Source of the DNA: Viridibacillus sp050279675
Lineage (GTDB): Bacteria > Bacillota > Bacilli > Bacillales_A > Planococcaceae
Reading direction: 5' to 3'
DNA length: 64,000 nucleotides
NCBI RefSeq assembly: GCF_050279675.1
Contig: NZ_JBNNUK010000007.1
Span: 119,643 to 183,642, forward strand
Both the position numbers and the translations under genes were made by a program. Position 1 is the first letter of the stretch. Each line of letters starts with the position of its first letter. Below are positions 32,898-42,548 of this stretch, in pieces. Under the pieces are notes generated by a model. That model ran no database searches. It had not been told where the DNA came from and saw nothing but the letters and a program-made list of their open reading frames with translations.

Positions 32898-35165
32898 CTG
32901 TTTGTACAGATCTATTGTTTTAAAAACTATAAATCCATTTTTGGTAACCGTTACTTCAATTGTCCCCACTTCAGCCGTATTTAAAGTTGGAAACTTCATC
33001 TCTTCAAACCTCGCTACAACATCCTTATTCGGATGGCCGTAGCGATTATTTAACCCACTAGAAAATAAAGATAAACGAGGCTGTACTAAATTTAAGAAAG
33101 GTTCAGTTGAAGACGTTTTACTCCCATGATGCCCCACCTTTAAAATGTCCAAATCCGAAATAGATTCTGTATACTTTTCTACCAAGGTCATTTCCCCTGA
33201 TTGTTCTATATCACCTGCAAACAAAGCTTGAAAACCAGAATATTGTAATAGTAAAACAAGGGAGTCATCATTGCCTTCGTAAATCAGATCAGTTGGGGAT
33301 AAATAAGATAATGTAGTGTCCCCATGTTTCCAACTCATCCCTGCCATCTGCTCACGAATTGGGATGTTCTCCTTTTGTGCGAGTTCTACAACATCTTTCA
33401 TAACTGACTTTTGCCAAGAGTTTGGGGACACATGAATTTCCTTAACTCTAATTTCTTCCATAACCTCTTCAGCACCTTCAACATGGTCTGCATCAGCATG
33501 TGTTAATATAAGCTTATCTACAGCTCGTATACCACTTCCTTTTAAATAAGGAACAACAATCCCTCTCCCAACTTCATAAGGCTTTCTAGACTCCTTCCAC
33601 AGCTCCTGATCAAACCTTAGTACTCCCCCAGTATCTATGACATAAATTTCCTTACTAAATGGCAATTCAATTATAGTACAGTCTCCTTGTCCAACACTTA
33701 AAAATGTAATTTTTAATTCCTTATGCCATGAAGGACTTTCATGAATTACAAATGCAGGAAATAAAAGTGTCAAAGTAATAAGAAACCAATGTTTCCTCTG
33801 TTCTATCTGTATTAATACTATAATGACACTAACAAATGCTAAAAGTAGGAGCCCGAAAGAGGGTCTTCCAGGAGCCCACATTTGATATGGAGTATCCTGT
33901 AACCACATAATGACTAAGGACAATAACTCACGAGTAGGTTCATAAAGGAAGAAACAAAGCCGCGCCAATGGATTTGCTACATATGTTAGCAGTAATAATA
34001 ATAAATTTGCTGGCAGCACGATAAATGAAAATAACGGGACAAAAAAGATATTTGCAATGAATGAAGATAAGCTAATTTCAAAGAAATGATATAAAAGCAA
34101 CGGATAGACGAGTAACTGACAAACGAAGGTAATCGCAAATGATTGTTGCCAGGCATTTCTCGCTAAAGAAAATATATGTCCTGAAAATAATAACGAAATA
34201 GTCGCTAAATAAGATAACTGGAAACCAATTTGAAACACTACACTTGGTTGCAATAGCACAAACCCAATAAAACTCAATGCTAGTGCATCATCAATTGCTA
34301 TACGATTCGAGACAATTCTACTTAGCATTACAAGCTCTACGACCGACACCGCCCGCCAAACCGACGGCGCACCACCTGCTAAGCAAGCATAAACAGGTAA
34401 CGTTATGATAAGAACCCATGTCGCTTGTTCTCTGCGTATACGCAATCTCAGTAATAATTCATACACAAGCATCGAAACGAGCCCAACATGCAAGCCTGAG
34501 ATAGCAAATAGATGTGTTATACCAAGTTTCTGATACGCCCGCTCAACATCTATCTCGACATTTTCACGTTCACCAATTAAAAGCGACTGTGCTTCAGCTA
34601 CTAAACTTTCTGGAAATGTATTTTCTATATGTTTTTTCACTTTAAACCTTTGCTCAGCGAAAAATGTAGAGAGTGATTTTTCTTTTTTCACAAACCGAAA
34701 ACTCTTGACTTCAAAAACACCTTGCGCATTATTGCTTTCAATATATTTTGGCATAGAAAAAGCGTAACGATGTGCAGGCATCGAAGGTTCAACTAATTCG
34801 CCTGAAACTTGAAAAACTGTGCCACTTAATGATTGCTCTTCAAATTTATTCTTTTGCTCTTCTGATTGGAGGGTGAAAATAATATATATTTTTTGACCAT
34901 TTGGCAAAATTGCAAAGCCTCTTAGCTTTTGTCCATTCACCTTATATTGATCGGTCCAAGTAATATTTAAATCGTTTGGTATAGGGGTAAGTCTTGCAGA
35001 TAAAATATGTGAGAAATAACTATAAGAGGAGAGAGTAACAAAAATGATACATAGAATTATGACTATCTTTTCTTTTTTTAAATATAGACAAACACTATAG
35101 GGGATTAGTATAAATAGTAACTTTACCGATTCATGAGCAGCAATCGTTGCTAATAGAACCGGCAA
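32877..35165 (-). CDS. comEC: DNA internalisation channel protein ComEC/Rec2
   Basis: Polytopic membrane protein that carries single-stranded DNA across the membrane in transformation. It has an N-terminal soluble domain after the first helices, the central competence domain (LFAISGLHVGLVSMLVYELL), many membrane segments, and a C-terminal metallo-beta-lactamase domain (FLSVGQGDC, then LTHADADHVEG). The TTG at 35163-35165 used here has no ribosome binding site; the frame remains open upstream, and an ATT at 35205-35207 with AAGGTG 8-9 nt upstream, overlapping comEB, would restore a fuller first segment (IRHKIIYFALPVLLA). The start is therefore uncertain. Confidence 0.92.
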   Translation of the reverse strand: MPVLLATIAAHESVKLLFILIPYSVCLYLKKEKIVIILCIIFVTLSSYSYFSHILSARLTPIPNDLNITWTDQYKVNGQKLRGFAILPNGQKIYIIFTLQSEEQKNKFEEQSLSGTVFQVSGELVEPSMPAHRYAFSMPKYIESNNAQGVFEVKSFRFVKKEKSLSTFFAEQRFKVKKHIENTFPESLVAEAQSLLIGERENVEIDVERAYQKLGITHLFAISGLHVGLVSMLVYELLLRLRIRREQATWVLIITLPVYACLAGGAPSVWRAVSVVELVMLSRIVSNRIAIDDALALSFIGFVLLQPSVVFQIGFQLSYLATISLLFSGHIFSLARNAWQQSFAITFVCQLLVYPLLLYHFFEISLSSFIANIFFVPLFSFIVLPANLLLLLLTYVANPLARLCFFLYEPTRELLSLVIMWLQDTPYQMWAPGRPSFGLLLLAFVSVIIVLIQIEQRKHWFLITLTLLFPAFVIHESPSWHKELKITFLSVGQGDCTIIELPFSKEIYVIDTGGVLRFDQELWKESRKPYEVGRGIVVPYLKGSGIRAVDKLILTHADADHVEGAEEVMEEIRVKEIHVSPNSWQKSVMKDVVELAQKENIPIREQMAGMSWKHGDTTLSYLSPTDLIYEGNDDSLVLLLQYSGFQALFAGDIEQSGEMTLVEKYTESISDLDILKVGHHGSKTSSTEPFLNLVQPRLSLFSSGLNNRYGHPNKDVVARFEEMKFPTLNTAEVGTIEVTVTKNGFIVFKTIDLYKQKKTSSN

Positions 35166-35176
35166 AGCAAAGTAGA

Positions 35177-35758
35177 TTATTTTATGTCGGATATTTGTAA
35201 GCCAAATAGCTCTTTCACCTTCTCTTCAAAAGGTGCCAATTCCTCATTTGAAGCACCGCTGTCACGTAGCTTATTTAATAGTTCGACGTACAGCGCCATT
35301 TTCTCATTGCTTAAGAAGTCAATCTTACGATCATCAAAAGGAACATGAACAACATTAACACCAGCTTGCTTAAACAATTCAATGGCATACTCGTTGTTTT
35401 TGTAATCCGTTGCGTAATATAAATTATGAATTCCTGATTGAATAATAGATTTTGTACAAGGTAGACAAGGGAAATGCGTCACATATAAATCTGCACCATT
35501 TGTTGATGTGCCGTATTTTGCACATTGCAATAATGCGTTTGTTTCTGCATGCACTGTACGAACACAATGGTTATCCACAACGTAACATCCTTTATCGATA
35601 CAATGGTCATCTCCAGAAATCGAACCGTTATAGCCCCCTGCAATAATACGTTTATCACGGACAATTGTCGCACCAACAGCTAATCTTGTACATGTACTTC
35701 TTAATGCTAATAAATGGCTTTGTGCCATGAAAAATTGATCCCAAGTAATACGCTCCAT
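35177..35758 (-). CDS. comEB: ComE operon protein 2, dCMP deaminase family
   Basis: Zinc deaminase that converts dCMP to dUMP. The zinc and catalytic residues are H70 and E72 (VHAETNALL) with C98 and C101 (PCLPC). 193 residues. The ATG follows GGAGG by 7 nt. It lies between comEA and comEC; it is not known to be needed for DNA uptake in B. subtilis, so its place in the operon is the usual but unexplained arrangement. Confidence 0.95.
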   Translation of the reverse strand: MERITWDQFFMAQSHLLALRSTCTRLAVGATIVRDKRIIAGGYNGSISGDDHCIDKGCYVVDNHCVRTVHAETNALLQCAKYGTSTNGADLYVTHFPCLPCTKSIIQSGIHNLYYATDYKNNEYAIELFKQAGVNVVHVPFDDRKIDFLSNEKMALYVELLNKLRDSGASNEELAPFEEKVKELFGLQISDIK

Positions 35759-35829
35759 ATGAATGCCTCCTGAATTAATCGTTCTACTATAAATTTAGCC
35801 ATAATCAACTAAAACCGTCAATGGATCAT

Positions 35830-36564
35830 TTATTGAACAGTAATAAAGTCGCGTAAATTTTCAAACGTTTTATCGCCAATTCCTGAGACATTTTTTAGAT
35901 CTTCTATCATTTTGAAAGGACCGCTGTCATCACGATAGCTTAAAATCGCTTTTGCCTTTGAAGGGCCGACTCCGTTTAAAGTCATAAGTGCTGCTTCATC
36001 AGCCGTATTTAAATTGACCTTATCTGACTGACTACCAGTTTGACCACCACTACCTGATTGAGTAAAGGGGGTGGTAGTCGATTGTTGAACACTAGCAATC
36101 TCTTGTATTTCCGAAGGTTCTTCACCTATTTTGGGTACATAAATAACCATTTCATCTTGCAACCTCTGGGCATGGTTGATACTTACTGAATCAGCATTTT
36201 TTGAATAGCCTTCAGCAAGTAAAATTGCATCAATCACTCGACTGTCTGCAGATAATGAGTAAACACCTGGGTTTTTGACTGCACCTTTGACATCCACAAT
36301 AATGGATGTATCCGCAATAATACCTTGTGACTCATGTTGCTCTTTATTTAATGGTTCTTCCACTTTTGTTTTTTCTGGGATTGTTTCGAAAATGTCGGTT
36401 TGGGGAGTGTCCGACTGGTTTTGGGAGAAGTAGAAATAAAAAAAGCACGACAAAATCAAGATCCCTGGGAGGAGATACTTTTTGCCATACTGCTTCAAAA
36501 AAGAAGGAATTAGTCCGCACCATCCTTTCTTTTCAGAAGGCATAACATACGAAGCTAATTCCAT
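35830..36564 (-). CDS. comEA: competence DNA receptor ComEA
   Basis: Membrane-anchored receptor for double-stranded DNA. An N-terminal cytoplasmic stretch, one membrane helix at about 31-47, a linker, an SLBB domain (VDVKGAVKNPGVYSL) and a C-terminal pair of helix-hairpin-helix motifs (LNTADEAALMTLNGVGPSKA) that bind DNA. 244 residues. The start is unsure: the ATG at 36562-36564 directly abuts TATAAT and has no ribosome binding site, and the later ATG (MPSEKKGW, seven codons in) lacks one too. Confidence 0.92.
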   Translation of the reverse strand: MELASYVMPSEKKGWCGLIPSFLKQYGKKYLLPGILILSCFFYFYFSQNQSDTPQTDIFETIPEKTKVEEPLNKEQHESQGIIADTSIIVDVKGAVKNPGVYSLSADSRVIDAILLAEGYSKNADSVSINHAQRLQDEMVIYVPKIGEEPSEIQEIASVQQSTTTPFTQSGSGGQTGSQSDKVNLNTADEAALMTLNGVGPSKAKAILSYRDDSGPFKMIEDLKNVSGIGDKTFENLRDFITVQ

Positions 36565-36595
36565 ATTATAGTATTTTATAGTAATTGAAAAGAGA

Positions 36596-37333
36596 TTATT
36601 TCACAGCGTGGAAGAATAATCGTTCAGATTCTGCTTCTGGTGCTTCTTCCGTATAATCTGCTGTAATTGACACATTAGAAAATCCAGCGTCACTAAGCCA
36701 TTTAACGTATTGCTCAACAGGAAATGTACGTTGGTAATGGTACTCTTCAAATCGTTCGAAAAGTTGCTCATTTACTTGTACGTAAAACGTCATATCATGG
36801 TGTACTGAATGCGGATCTTCCCCTGCCTCTGTATCCCAAATATAAGTAATTTCTCCGTCATCATACGTAAATGGACCATCTAAGAAAATGACATCCATTT
36901 TGAATAATGAATGAACATCAAAGAATAAATGACCACCATCACATAGTGACTCATAAATGCGTTCAAATGTAGCTACCACTGCCTCTTCATCTTTTAAATA
37001 GTTCAAGGAATCAATTGGAATCGTAACAACATTTAAATCAGAAAACCCATCTAGCTCGTCCATTGATTGACAAAACAATGGAATAGTTAGTTGTTCTTCC
37101 ATAAAGCGTTCACTTGCAATCGCTAGCATTTCTTCCGATAAATCGACACCACTAACAGCATATCCTTGTCGTGCAAATTTTGCAGCCATTACGCCCGTAC
37201 CACAACCAACATCTAATAATTTTGGTGCATTTGTGCTCGGTGCATGTTTCACTACCCAATCTACATACTGATCATACGGGATATCTGTCATTAATGTATC
37301 GTATACTTCGGCAAAACGCTGGTAACTACTCAT
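36596..37333 (-). CDS. yqeM: class I SAM-dependent methyltransferase YqeM
   Basis: Cytosolic methyltransferase with the Rossmann motif LLDVGCGTGVMA (DVGCGTG at 41-47) and motif II GVDLSEEML. 245 residues. The start ATG overlaps the rsfS stop (ATGA), so it is translationally coupled. The substrate is unknown, although its constant place after rsfS in Bacillales suggests a ribosome- or tRNA-related role. Confidence 0.93.
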   Translation of the reverse strand: MSSYQRFAEVYDTLMTDIPYDQYVDWVVKHAPSTNAPKLLDVGCGTGVMAAKFARQGYAVSGVDLSEEMLAIASERFMEEQLTIPLFCQSMDELDGFSDLNVVTIPIDSLNYLKDEEAVVATFERIYESLCDGGHLFFDVHSLFKMDVIFLDGPFTYDDGEITYIWDTEAGEDPHSVHHDMTFYVQVNEQLFERFEEYHYQRTFPVEQYVKWLSDAGFSNVSITADYTEEAPEAESERLFFHAVK

Positions 37334-37674
37334 AGCTCATCAACATCGACGAATGGAGCATCTCCCCATAAGCGTTCCAAGTTATAAAAAGTACGTTCAT
37401 CACGGTGGAATACGTGTGCCACAACATCTCCCATATCTACTAATACCCAGCGAGCTGCGTCAAAACCTTCTATACGTTTTACTTCATAGCCTTCTTTATG
37501 TGCTACATCTACCATTTCACGTGCAATTGCTTGCACTTGACGATCAGAATTGGCATGACAAACGATAAAATGATCTGCTAATGGTGAAATTCCTTGCATA
37601 TTCATTACGACAATATCCTCCGCACGTTTGTCGTCTGCGGCTTTATATGCAAGTTGTAGTAAAGTTTTAGTCAT
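37330..37674 (-). CDS. rsfS: ribosome silencing factor RsfS
   Basis: Binds L14 of the 50S subunit and blocks joining with 30S under starvation. 114 residues with DDKRAEDIVVMNMQGISPLADHF (part shown: EDIVVMNMQGISPLADHF) and EGFDAARWVLVDMGDVVAHVF-type core (WVLVDMGDVVAHVF). ATGA overlaps at both ends with yqeK and yqeM. Confidence 0.97.
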   Translation of the reverse strand: MTKTLLQLAYKAADDKRAEDIVVMNMQGISPLADHFIVCHANSDRQVQAIAREMVDVAHKEGYEVKRIEGFDAARWVLVDMGDVVAHVFHRDERTFYNLERLWGDAPFVDVDEL

Positions 37675-38249
37675 TCTTTCACTTGTCCTCTCTTTAACAT
37701 CAAATCGTTATAACATTTGAATGAATCCGGATATACCGGCTGATTTTTATTTATTAAAAACATGATGGAATGACGTATACACGCAATCATCACTTCGTTT
37801 AAATCGTCACCTTTTGCAGCAGCACGTAATTCTTCTACACCAGGATATCGACGATTTGGCTCTATCATATCTGAAATATAGACAATCTTCTCTAAATCAC
37901 TCATCTCTTTACGTCCTGTTGTATGGTAGCAGATGGCGTTTAGTATGTCTTGATCTTCTATTTTATATTCTTTTTTCGCAACATAAGCTCCCATTGGTGC
38001 ATGCCAAAGTTCATGATGGTATTTTAATAGAGTCGGATCCATCTCTTTATCGATAATTTTCGATTTCATCCAATCTCGATCAGCATACTTGCATGAATCA
38101 TGAAGAATTGCTGCTGTTTCTGCTTTTTTTGGATCGCTCCCAAAGCGTTCTGCCAATGTAATTGCCGTTTCAGTAACACCAATTGTATGGATATAACGTT
38201 TTTCGGGCATACGGTCTTTCATCGCTAATAATAATTCATCGCGTTCCAT
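37671..38249 (-). CDS. yqeK: HD-domain Ap4A hydrolase YqeK
   Basis: Symmetrical diadenosine tetraphosphate hydrolase of the YqeK family. HD-type metal motifs are visible as RYIHTIGVTET, ILHDSCKY and HHELWHAPMGAY, with a later YISDMIEPNR motif. The ATG at 38247-38249 (MERDELLLAMKD) lies just after GAGGAAGGG and overlaps the end of nadD by 14 nt; the longer open frame is not needed. 192 residues. It is coupled to rsfS. Confidence 0.93.
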   Translation of the reverse strand: MERDELLLAMKDRMPEKRYIHTIGVTETAITLAERFGSDPKKAETAAILHDSCKYADRDWMKSKIIDKEMDPTLLKYHHELWHAPMGAYVAKKEYKIEDQDILNAICYHTTGRKEMSDLEKIVYISDMIEPNRRYPGVEELRAAAKGDDLNEVMIACIRHSIMFLINKNQPVYPDSFKCYNDLMLKRGQVKE

Positions 38250-38808
38250 ATAACCCTTCCTCTCGTATATACTGTTCAACTTCTGTTGGTACTAAAAAAG
38301 TAATTGTGCGATTTGTCTGCACCCGCTCTCGAATTATAGTTGAAGATAACTCAATAAGTGGCGCATCTATTATTTGCACGGGGTATGTTGTTTCTGCTTT
38401 CGAATGAGGACGTTTAACACCAACGAACTTCACAAACTCTAGTAGTTCATCAATTTTATACCAGTGATCAAGCATATCTATCATATCGCCACCGATTATA
38501 AAATAAAATTCAGAGTCAGGTTCACTTGCAGTTAGCTTCCTCATTGTTTCATACGTATATGAAATGCCACCACTTTCTATCTCAAAAGGCTCAAGTTTAA
38601 AGTGCTCATACGAAGCAATAGAAAGCTCCGTCATTTTCATACGGTCTTCAGCAGTGGCATCGTTAGTCGTTTGCTTATGAGGTGGTATGGCATTAGGCAT
38701 GAACCTTACTTCATCTAGCCCAAGTGCATCATATACTTCATTTGCCATTATTAAATGTCCATTATGAGGTGGATTGAACGTACCACCTAATAAACCAATT
38801 CGTCGCAT
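38236..38808 (-). CDS. nadD: nicotinate-nucleotide adenylyltransferase
   Basis: Makes deamido-NAD from nicotinate mononucleotide and ATP. The nucleotidyltransferase motif GGTFNPPHNGH is at 8-18 and the ISSTIIR-type motif (LSSTIIRER) near residue 150. 190 residues. The ATG follows AAGGA by 9 nt. It sits 12 nt after yhbY and overlaps yqeK. Confidence 0.97.
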   Translation of the reverse strand: MRRIGLLGGTFNPPHNGHLIMANEVYDALGLDEVRFMPNAIPPHKQTTNDATAEDRMKMTELSIASYEHFKLEPFEIESGGISYTYETMRKLTASEPDSEFYFIIGGDMIDMLDHWYKIDELLEFVKFVGVKRPHSKAETTYPVQIIDAPLIELSSTIIRERVQTNRTITFLVPTEVEQYIREEGLYGTR

Positions 38809-38820
38809 AAAACCAAATCC

Positions 38821-39120
38821 TTATTTAGATTTTGGTAATTCAATACGTTTGTTATCACGAGATTCTTTATATAATACAACTGTTAATCCAATTAATTGCA
38901 CAAGTTCTGCACGAGCACCTTTAGCTAATGCTTCTGCTACTTCATGCTTATCTTCTTCACAGTTATCTAAAATACGAACTTTCAATAATTCGCGTACTTC
39001 AATTGCTTCTTTAATATGTTTGATTAAAGCGTCATTCACTCCGCCTTTACCTACTTGGAAAATTGGATTTAAATGATGTGCTTCCGCACGTAAAAAACGT
39101 TTTTGTTTACCTGTTAACAT
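38821..39120 (-). CDS. yhbY: ribosome assembly RNA-binding protein YhbY/YqeI
   Basis: Single CRM domain RNA-binding protein that associates with pre-50S particles. 99 residues; MLTGKQKRFLRAEAHHLNPI and the conserved VGKGGVND (GxxG-type) loop are visible. The ATG lies within the last codons of aroE (14-nt overlap), using GGAGG inside aroE. Confidence 0.95.
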   Translation of the reverse strand: MLTGKQKRFLRAEAHHLNPIFQVGKGGVNDALIKHIKEAIEVRELLKVRILDNCEEDKHEVAEALAKGARAELVQLIGLTVVLYKESRDNKRIELPKSK

Positions 39121-39952
39121 TATTTCCTCCTAATTGCTCCGTTAACGACTCTTTCATAGAAGTCGTATTAGGGAACTGTCCTAACCAATGATTAAATGCT
39201 AAAGCACCTTGATGAACGAACATTCCTAATCCTGTCACCACGGTTGCCCCGCGTTGTTCTGCCGCCTGTAAAAAAGGCGTCATTAAAGGATTATACACAA
39301 TATCCGCCACAATTGCTTTAGTTGCGAGCTGATCTAGTTCAAATGGCAGTTGTAATGTACCATTTTGTAGACCAGCTGGTGTTGTTTGAATTAAAATATC
39401 ATATTCACCTAACGTTGCTTCTGCTTCCTTCAGTGAAATTGCATTTGCACTACTGCCTAACTCCTGACAGATTTGTTCTGCATTCGCTACAGTGCGGTTG
39501 GCAATCGTAATCGTTTGATAACCAGTATGTTGCAGCGCAAAGGCAATACCTCTCGCTGCTCCACCAGCTCCAATTAATAGCACACTGCCATCACGGTGAG
39601 TGTCTCCAATTGCTTCTTCCAGTGAACGTACAAAGCCTAGACCATCTGTATTATAGCCTTTTAACTTGCCACCCACTTGTCTAACAACCGTATTCACAGC
39701 ACCCATTTTTTCCGCCATTGTATCAAGCTCATCTAGAAATGGGATGATCGCAGTTTTATGTGGGATTGTCACATTCCAGCCACTTGCTCCAAGCATTTTC
39801 AAAGACTTTATAGCGTCTTCTAATTGCTCAGGTAACACATGGATTGGTAAATAAGCTGCATCTAAATTTTCTTCTGAGAACCACTGATTGTGCATTACCG
39901 GAGACATCGAATGCTCGATAGGATCTCCGATAACTGCAAACCATTTTTTCAT
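39107..39952 (-). CDS. aroE: shikimate dehydrogenase
   Basis: NADPH-dependent reduction of 3-dehydroshikimate to shikimate. Substrate residues S15 and S17 (EHSMSP), catalytic K66 (TIPHK) and D103 (NTDG), and the nucleotide loop GAGGAARG at 128-135. 281 residues. The ATG follows GGAGG. It is 12 nt after yqeH, in a block of ribosome-assembly genes, which is the usual Bacillales arrangement. Confidence 0.97.
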   Translation of the reverse strand: MKKWFAVIGDPIEHSMSPVMHNQWFSEENLDAAYLPIHVLPEQLEDAIKSLKMLGASGWNVTIPHKTAIIPFLDELDTMAEKMGAVNTVVRQVGGKLKGYNTDGLGFVRSLEEAIGDTHRDGSVLLIGAGGAARGIAFALQHTGYQTITIANRTVANAEQICQELGSSANAISLKEAEATLGEYDILIQTTPAGLQNGTLQLPFELDQLATKAIVADIVYNPLMTPFLQAAEQRGATVVTGLGMFVHQGALAFNHWLGQFPNTTSMKESLTEQLGGNNVNR

Positions 39953-39964
39953 ATCAAAATCCTC

Positions 39965-41068
39965 CTAAATAAGAGATGGACGAATTTGAACTTCCACACC
40001 TTTAGGAGCATATGCTGCAATGACAACATTTGCATTTTGAACGGTAATCCAACCTAAACCAGAAAAGACGATATCTGTTTTTGCTTCTTTAATAGAGAAT
40101 TCATAACGCACTAACTCTGGCAATTGATCGATATACTTTTCAGAAGGTGGAGCTAATAACTCACCTCTATGGGTTTCATATAAGTCATCTGCTTTTTCTA
40201 ATTTTGTACGATGAATCTGTAAATCATTTGCAATATGAACAGTGAATGCAGCACGAGAACCTTGTATAAAATCAAAGCGTGCTAATGCACCAACAAATAA
40301 TGTTTGGCCTTCGTTCAATTGGAATACTTTTGGTTTTATTTCTTTTTTCGGCATAATATATTTAAGTTCAGACGGATCTAAATAATGTGCCATTTGATGA
40401 TGATTAATAATTCCTGGAGTATCAAAGATTGCTTTACCATCCTCTAAAGGAATTTCAATCATATCTAAAGTTGTTCCAGGGAAATAAGATGTCGTAATCA
40501 CTTCTTTTTCACCTGTTGCCTGTTTTATAATACGGTTGATAAAAGTTGATTTACCAACATTCGTACAACCAACTACATATACGTCTTGTCCACGACGATA
40601 TTCATCGATAGCAGCCATTGCTTCTTGCATGCCCATTCCTTTATGTGCACTTACAAGCATAACGTCAATTGGTTTTAATCCTAATTTCTTCGCTTCTTGC
40701 TTAAGCCAGTTAACAACTTTTTGTTTCTTCACTGACTTTGGTAGTAAATCTGCTTTGTTTGCAATTAATAATACAGGATTATTGCCTACAAAACGGTGTA
40801 AGCCAGGTAACCAGCTTCCATTGAAATCAAAAATATCAACAATTTTAACGATTAAGCCATTTTGTTGACCTAAACCGTTTAAAATACGTAAGAAATCATC
40901 ATCCGTTAATGCTACCGGTTGTAATTCATTATAATTTTTCAAACGGAAGCATCGTTGACAGATGATACTTTCCTTTTCAAGAGATGAAGCCGGTGCATAA
41001 CCTGGCGCTTTTGAATCGTCTGTTTGAATAATTGTTCCACAGCCGATACAATTTGGCATTTCATTCAT
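39965..41068 (-). CDS. yqeH: ribosome biogenesis GTPase YqeH
   Basis: Circularly permuted GTPase needed for 30S assembly. N-terminal zinc finger (C7, C10, C37, C40), then motifs in permuted order: NKAD 104-107 (G4), SAH 140-142 (G5), GCTNVGKST 167-175 (G1) and DTPG 216-219 (G3), followed by a C-terminal RNA-binding region. 367 residues. The ATG follows GGGAGG, which overlaps the end of yqeG. Confidence 0.97.
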   Translation of the reverse strand: MNEMPNCIGCGTIIQTDDSKAPGYAPASSLEKESIICQRCFRLKNYNELQPVALTDDDFLRILNGLGQQNGLIVKIVDIFDFNGSWLPGLHRFVGNNPVLLIANKADLLPKSVKKQKVVNWLKQEAKKLGLKPIDVMLVSAHKGMGMQEAMAAIDEYRRGQDVYVVGCTNVGKSTFINRIIKQATGEKEVITTSYFPGTTLDMIEIPLEDGKAIFDTPGIINHHQMAHYLDPSELKYIMPKKEIKPKVFQLNEGQTLFVGALARFDFIQGSRAAFTVHIANDLQIHRTKLEKADDLYETHRGELLAPPSEKYIDQLPELVRYEFSIKEAKTDIVFSGLGWITVQNANVVIAAYAPKGVEVQIRPSLI

Positions 41069-41072
41069 TTAT

Positions 41073-41588
41073 TTATTCCTCCCAAGTTTTGACACCATGT
41101 TTTTTCAAATAATTAAAGACACGTCTTTCGACCATGCGATTAAAGCGTGTGACGAAGCCATCAGAAAGTGCAACTGGCTTCACAAGAATAGTGTGTATGC
41201 GAAGACGATTTCCACCAAGGACATCCGTCAGCATTTGATCGCCTACCATGACAACTTCATGTCGCTGCATATTCAGTCTTTTTAAAGCACGCTTAAAAGC
41301 ATTCCCCATTGGCTTTCGAGCATTGAAGATATATGGTAGCTCTAACGGATCAGCAAATGCTTTTACACGAAGCTCTTTGTTATTTGAAACGATCATTACT
41401 TGAATACCTGCTTCACGAATTATTTTCAGCCATTCGATTAGCTTTTCAGTCGCATCTGGACGATCCCATTCGACAAGTGTATTATCCAAATCTGTAATAA
41501 TTCCGCGAACACCAAGTTGCTTTAGTTTGTCAGGTGTAATTTCATAAATTGATGTGACAAATTCTTTTGGCATTAAAAAGTTATACAA
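41073..41588 (-). CDS. yqeG: YqeG family HAD-IIIA phosphatase
   Basis: HAD-superfamily phosphatase with motif I DLDNT at 33-37, motif II in VMIVSNN and motif III/IV GDQMLTDVLGG. 171 residues. The best start is TTG at 41586-41588 with AAGGGG 8 nt upstream. It leads the operon yqeG-yqeH-aroE-yhbY-nadD-yqeK-rsfS-yqeM. The family resembles phosphatidylglycerophosphate phosphatases, but the substrate is not shown here. Confidence 0.94.
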   Translation of the reverse strand: MYNFLMPKEFVTSIYEITPDKLKQLGVRGIITDLDNTLVEWDRPDATEKLIEWLKIIREAGIQVMIVSNNKELRVKAFADPLELPYIFNARKPMGNAFKRALKRLNMQRHEVVMVGDQMLTDVLGGNRLRIHTILVKPVALSDGFVTRFNRMVERRVFNYLKKHGVKTWEE

Positions 41589-41674
41589 ATCATGTTCCCC
41601 TTATCTATCATAGTCAACGTTATTTAGTGTTTAATCACTAAACTAGACGTATTCTCTTTAATTCACTTTATCGA

Positions 41675-42460
41675 TTATAACATATGTGCGAACGCTTCTC
41701 CCACACGAATCCGTCCATCTTTCACAACATTTTCAAGGAATACCGCACGATTCTTTTCAAAAATCATGACAACTGTCGAACCAAAAGTGAAATAACCAAC
41801 TTCTTCACCCTTTTCCCAAGTGTCCGACGTATTCGTCAATTGAATAGAATTTACGAACATTGCACCTACTTTTATCACTTCACAATGAGCGCCACTATTC
41901 GTTTTTAGCTCTGTAACACTACGATAATTGCCAGAAATCGGCTTATCACCATATGTAAGACCAGTGCCGTTAACTGGATATGACTTCGCACCAAGTATAT
42001 ATTGGCGAACAACTTTCCCATCAATCGGACTATGAATACGGTGATAATCTCTAGGACTTAAGTAAAAAACAATATATTGGCCATTTTCAAATGTTTTCGC
42101 ATGCTCTTCCTTACCTAAAAGATCGACTAAATCATAGGTTTTCCCTTTTACAAAAAACGATGTATTATTTTCAATCGTTCCAAACGATTCTATTTTTGCA
42201 TCAACAGGACTTACATACATTTCTGGATTATAATCAATTGGTCTTGCTTCTGACACGAGTTTACGTGTGAAGAAATCATGTAAACTCGTAAAAGATTGCA
42301 TGTTTTTTGAAACCTCGCCCGTTTCAATATCGTATATATCAATATAGGACGGTATTATCTTCTTACTTATAGCCGATGTGGTAAAGCGTTTTAATAGCAC
42401 CGAAGACCATTTACCATTCGTTAGTTCAATCGCTTTTTGATAAAGTTTTTCTTTCATCAT
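41675..42460 (-). CDS. psd: phosphatidylserine decarboxylase proenzyme
   Basis: Membrane-associated pyruvoyl enzyme that makes phosphatidylethanolamine. Self-cleavage at G227-S228 of FGST generates the pyruvoyl group; D87 (SPVDAKI) and H143 (DYHRIHSP) complete the usual triad. 261 residues. ATG follows GGAGG by 7 nt. It is divergent from pssA, so the two consecutive steps of PE synthesis face each other across an 88-nt promoter region. Confidence 0.96.
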   Translation of the reverse strand: MMKEKLYQKAIELTNGKWSSVLLKRFTTSAISKKIIPSYIDIYDIETGEVSKNMQSFTSLHDFFTRKLVSEARPIDYNPEMYVSPVDAKIESFGTIENNTSFFVKGKTYDLVDLLGKEEHAKTFENGQYIVFYLSPRDYHRIHSPIDGKVVRQYILGAKSYPVNGTGLTYGDKPISGNYRSVTELKTNSGAHCEVIKVGAMFVNSIQLTNTSDTWEKGEEVGYFTFGSTVVMIFEKNRAVFLENVVKDGRIRVGEAFAHML

Positions 42461-42485
42461 GCATTGTCCTCCATTTCAAAAAAGA

Positions 42486-42514
42486 TTTACGGAAACTTAT
42501 AAAAGAAGTATAAT
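42486..42514 (+). promoter_or_regulatory. sigma-A promoter of pssA
   Basis: TTTACG (42486-42491), 17-nt spacer, TATAAT (42509-42514), about 35 nt before the pssA start. Confidence 0.6.
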
Positions 42515-42548
42515 GTTCTAATACTGAATAACAAAGGAGTGTTGTCCA

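Noticed and set aside
36565..36570. TATAAT directly before comEA as its promoter
   Set aside because: It abuts the annotated ATG, so a transcript from it would begin inside the frame, and no convincing -35 was found; left undecided and not listed.
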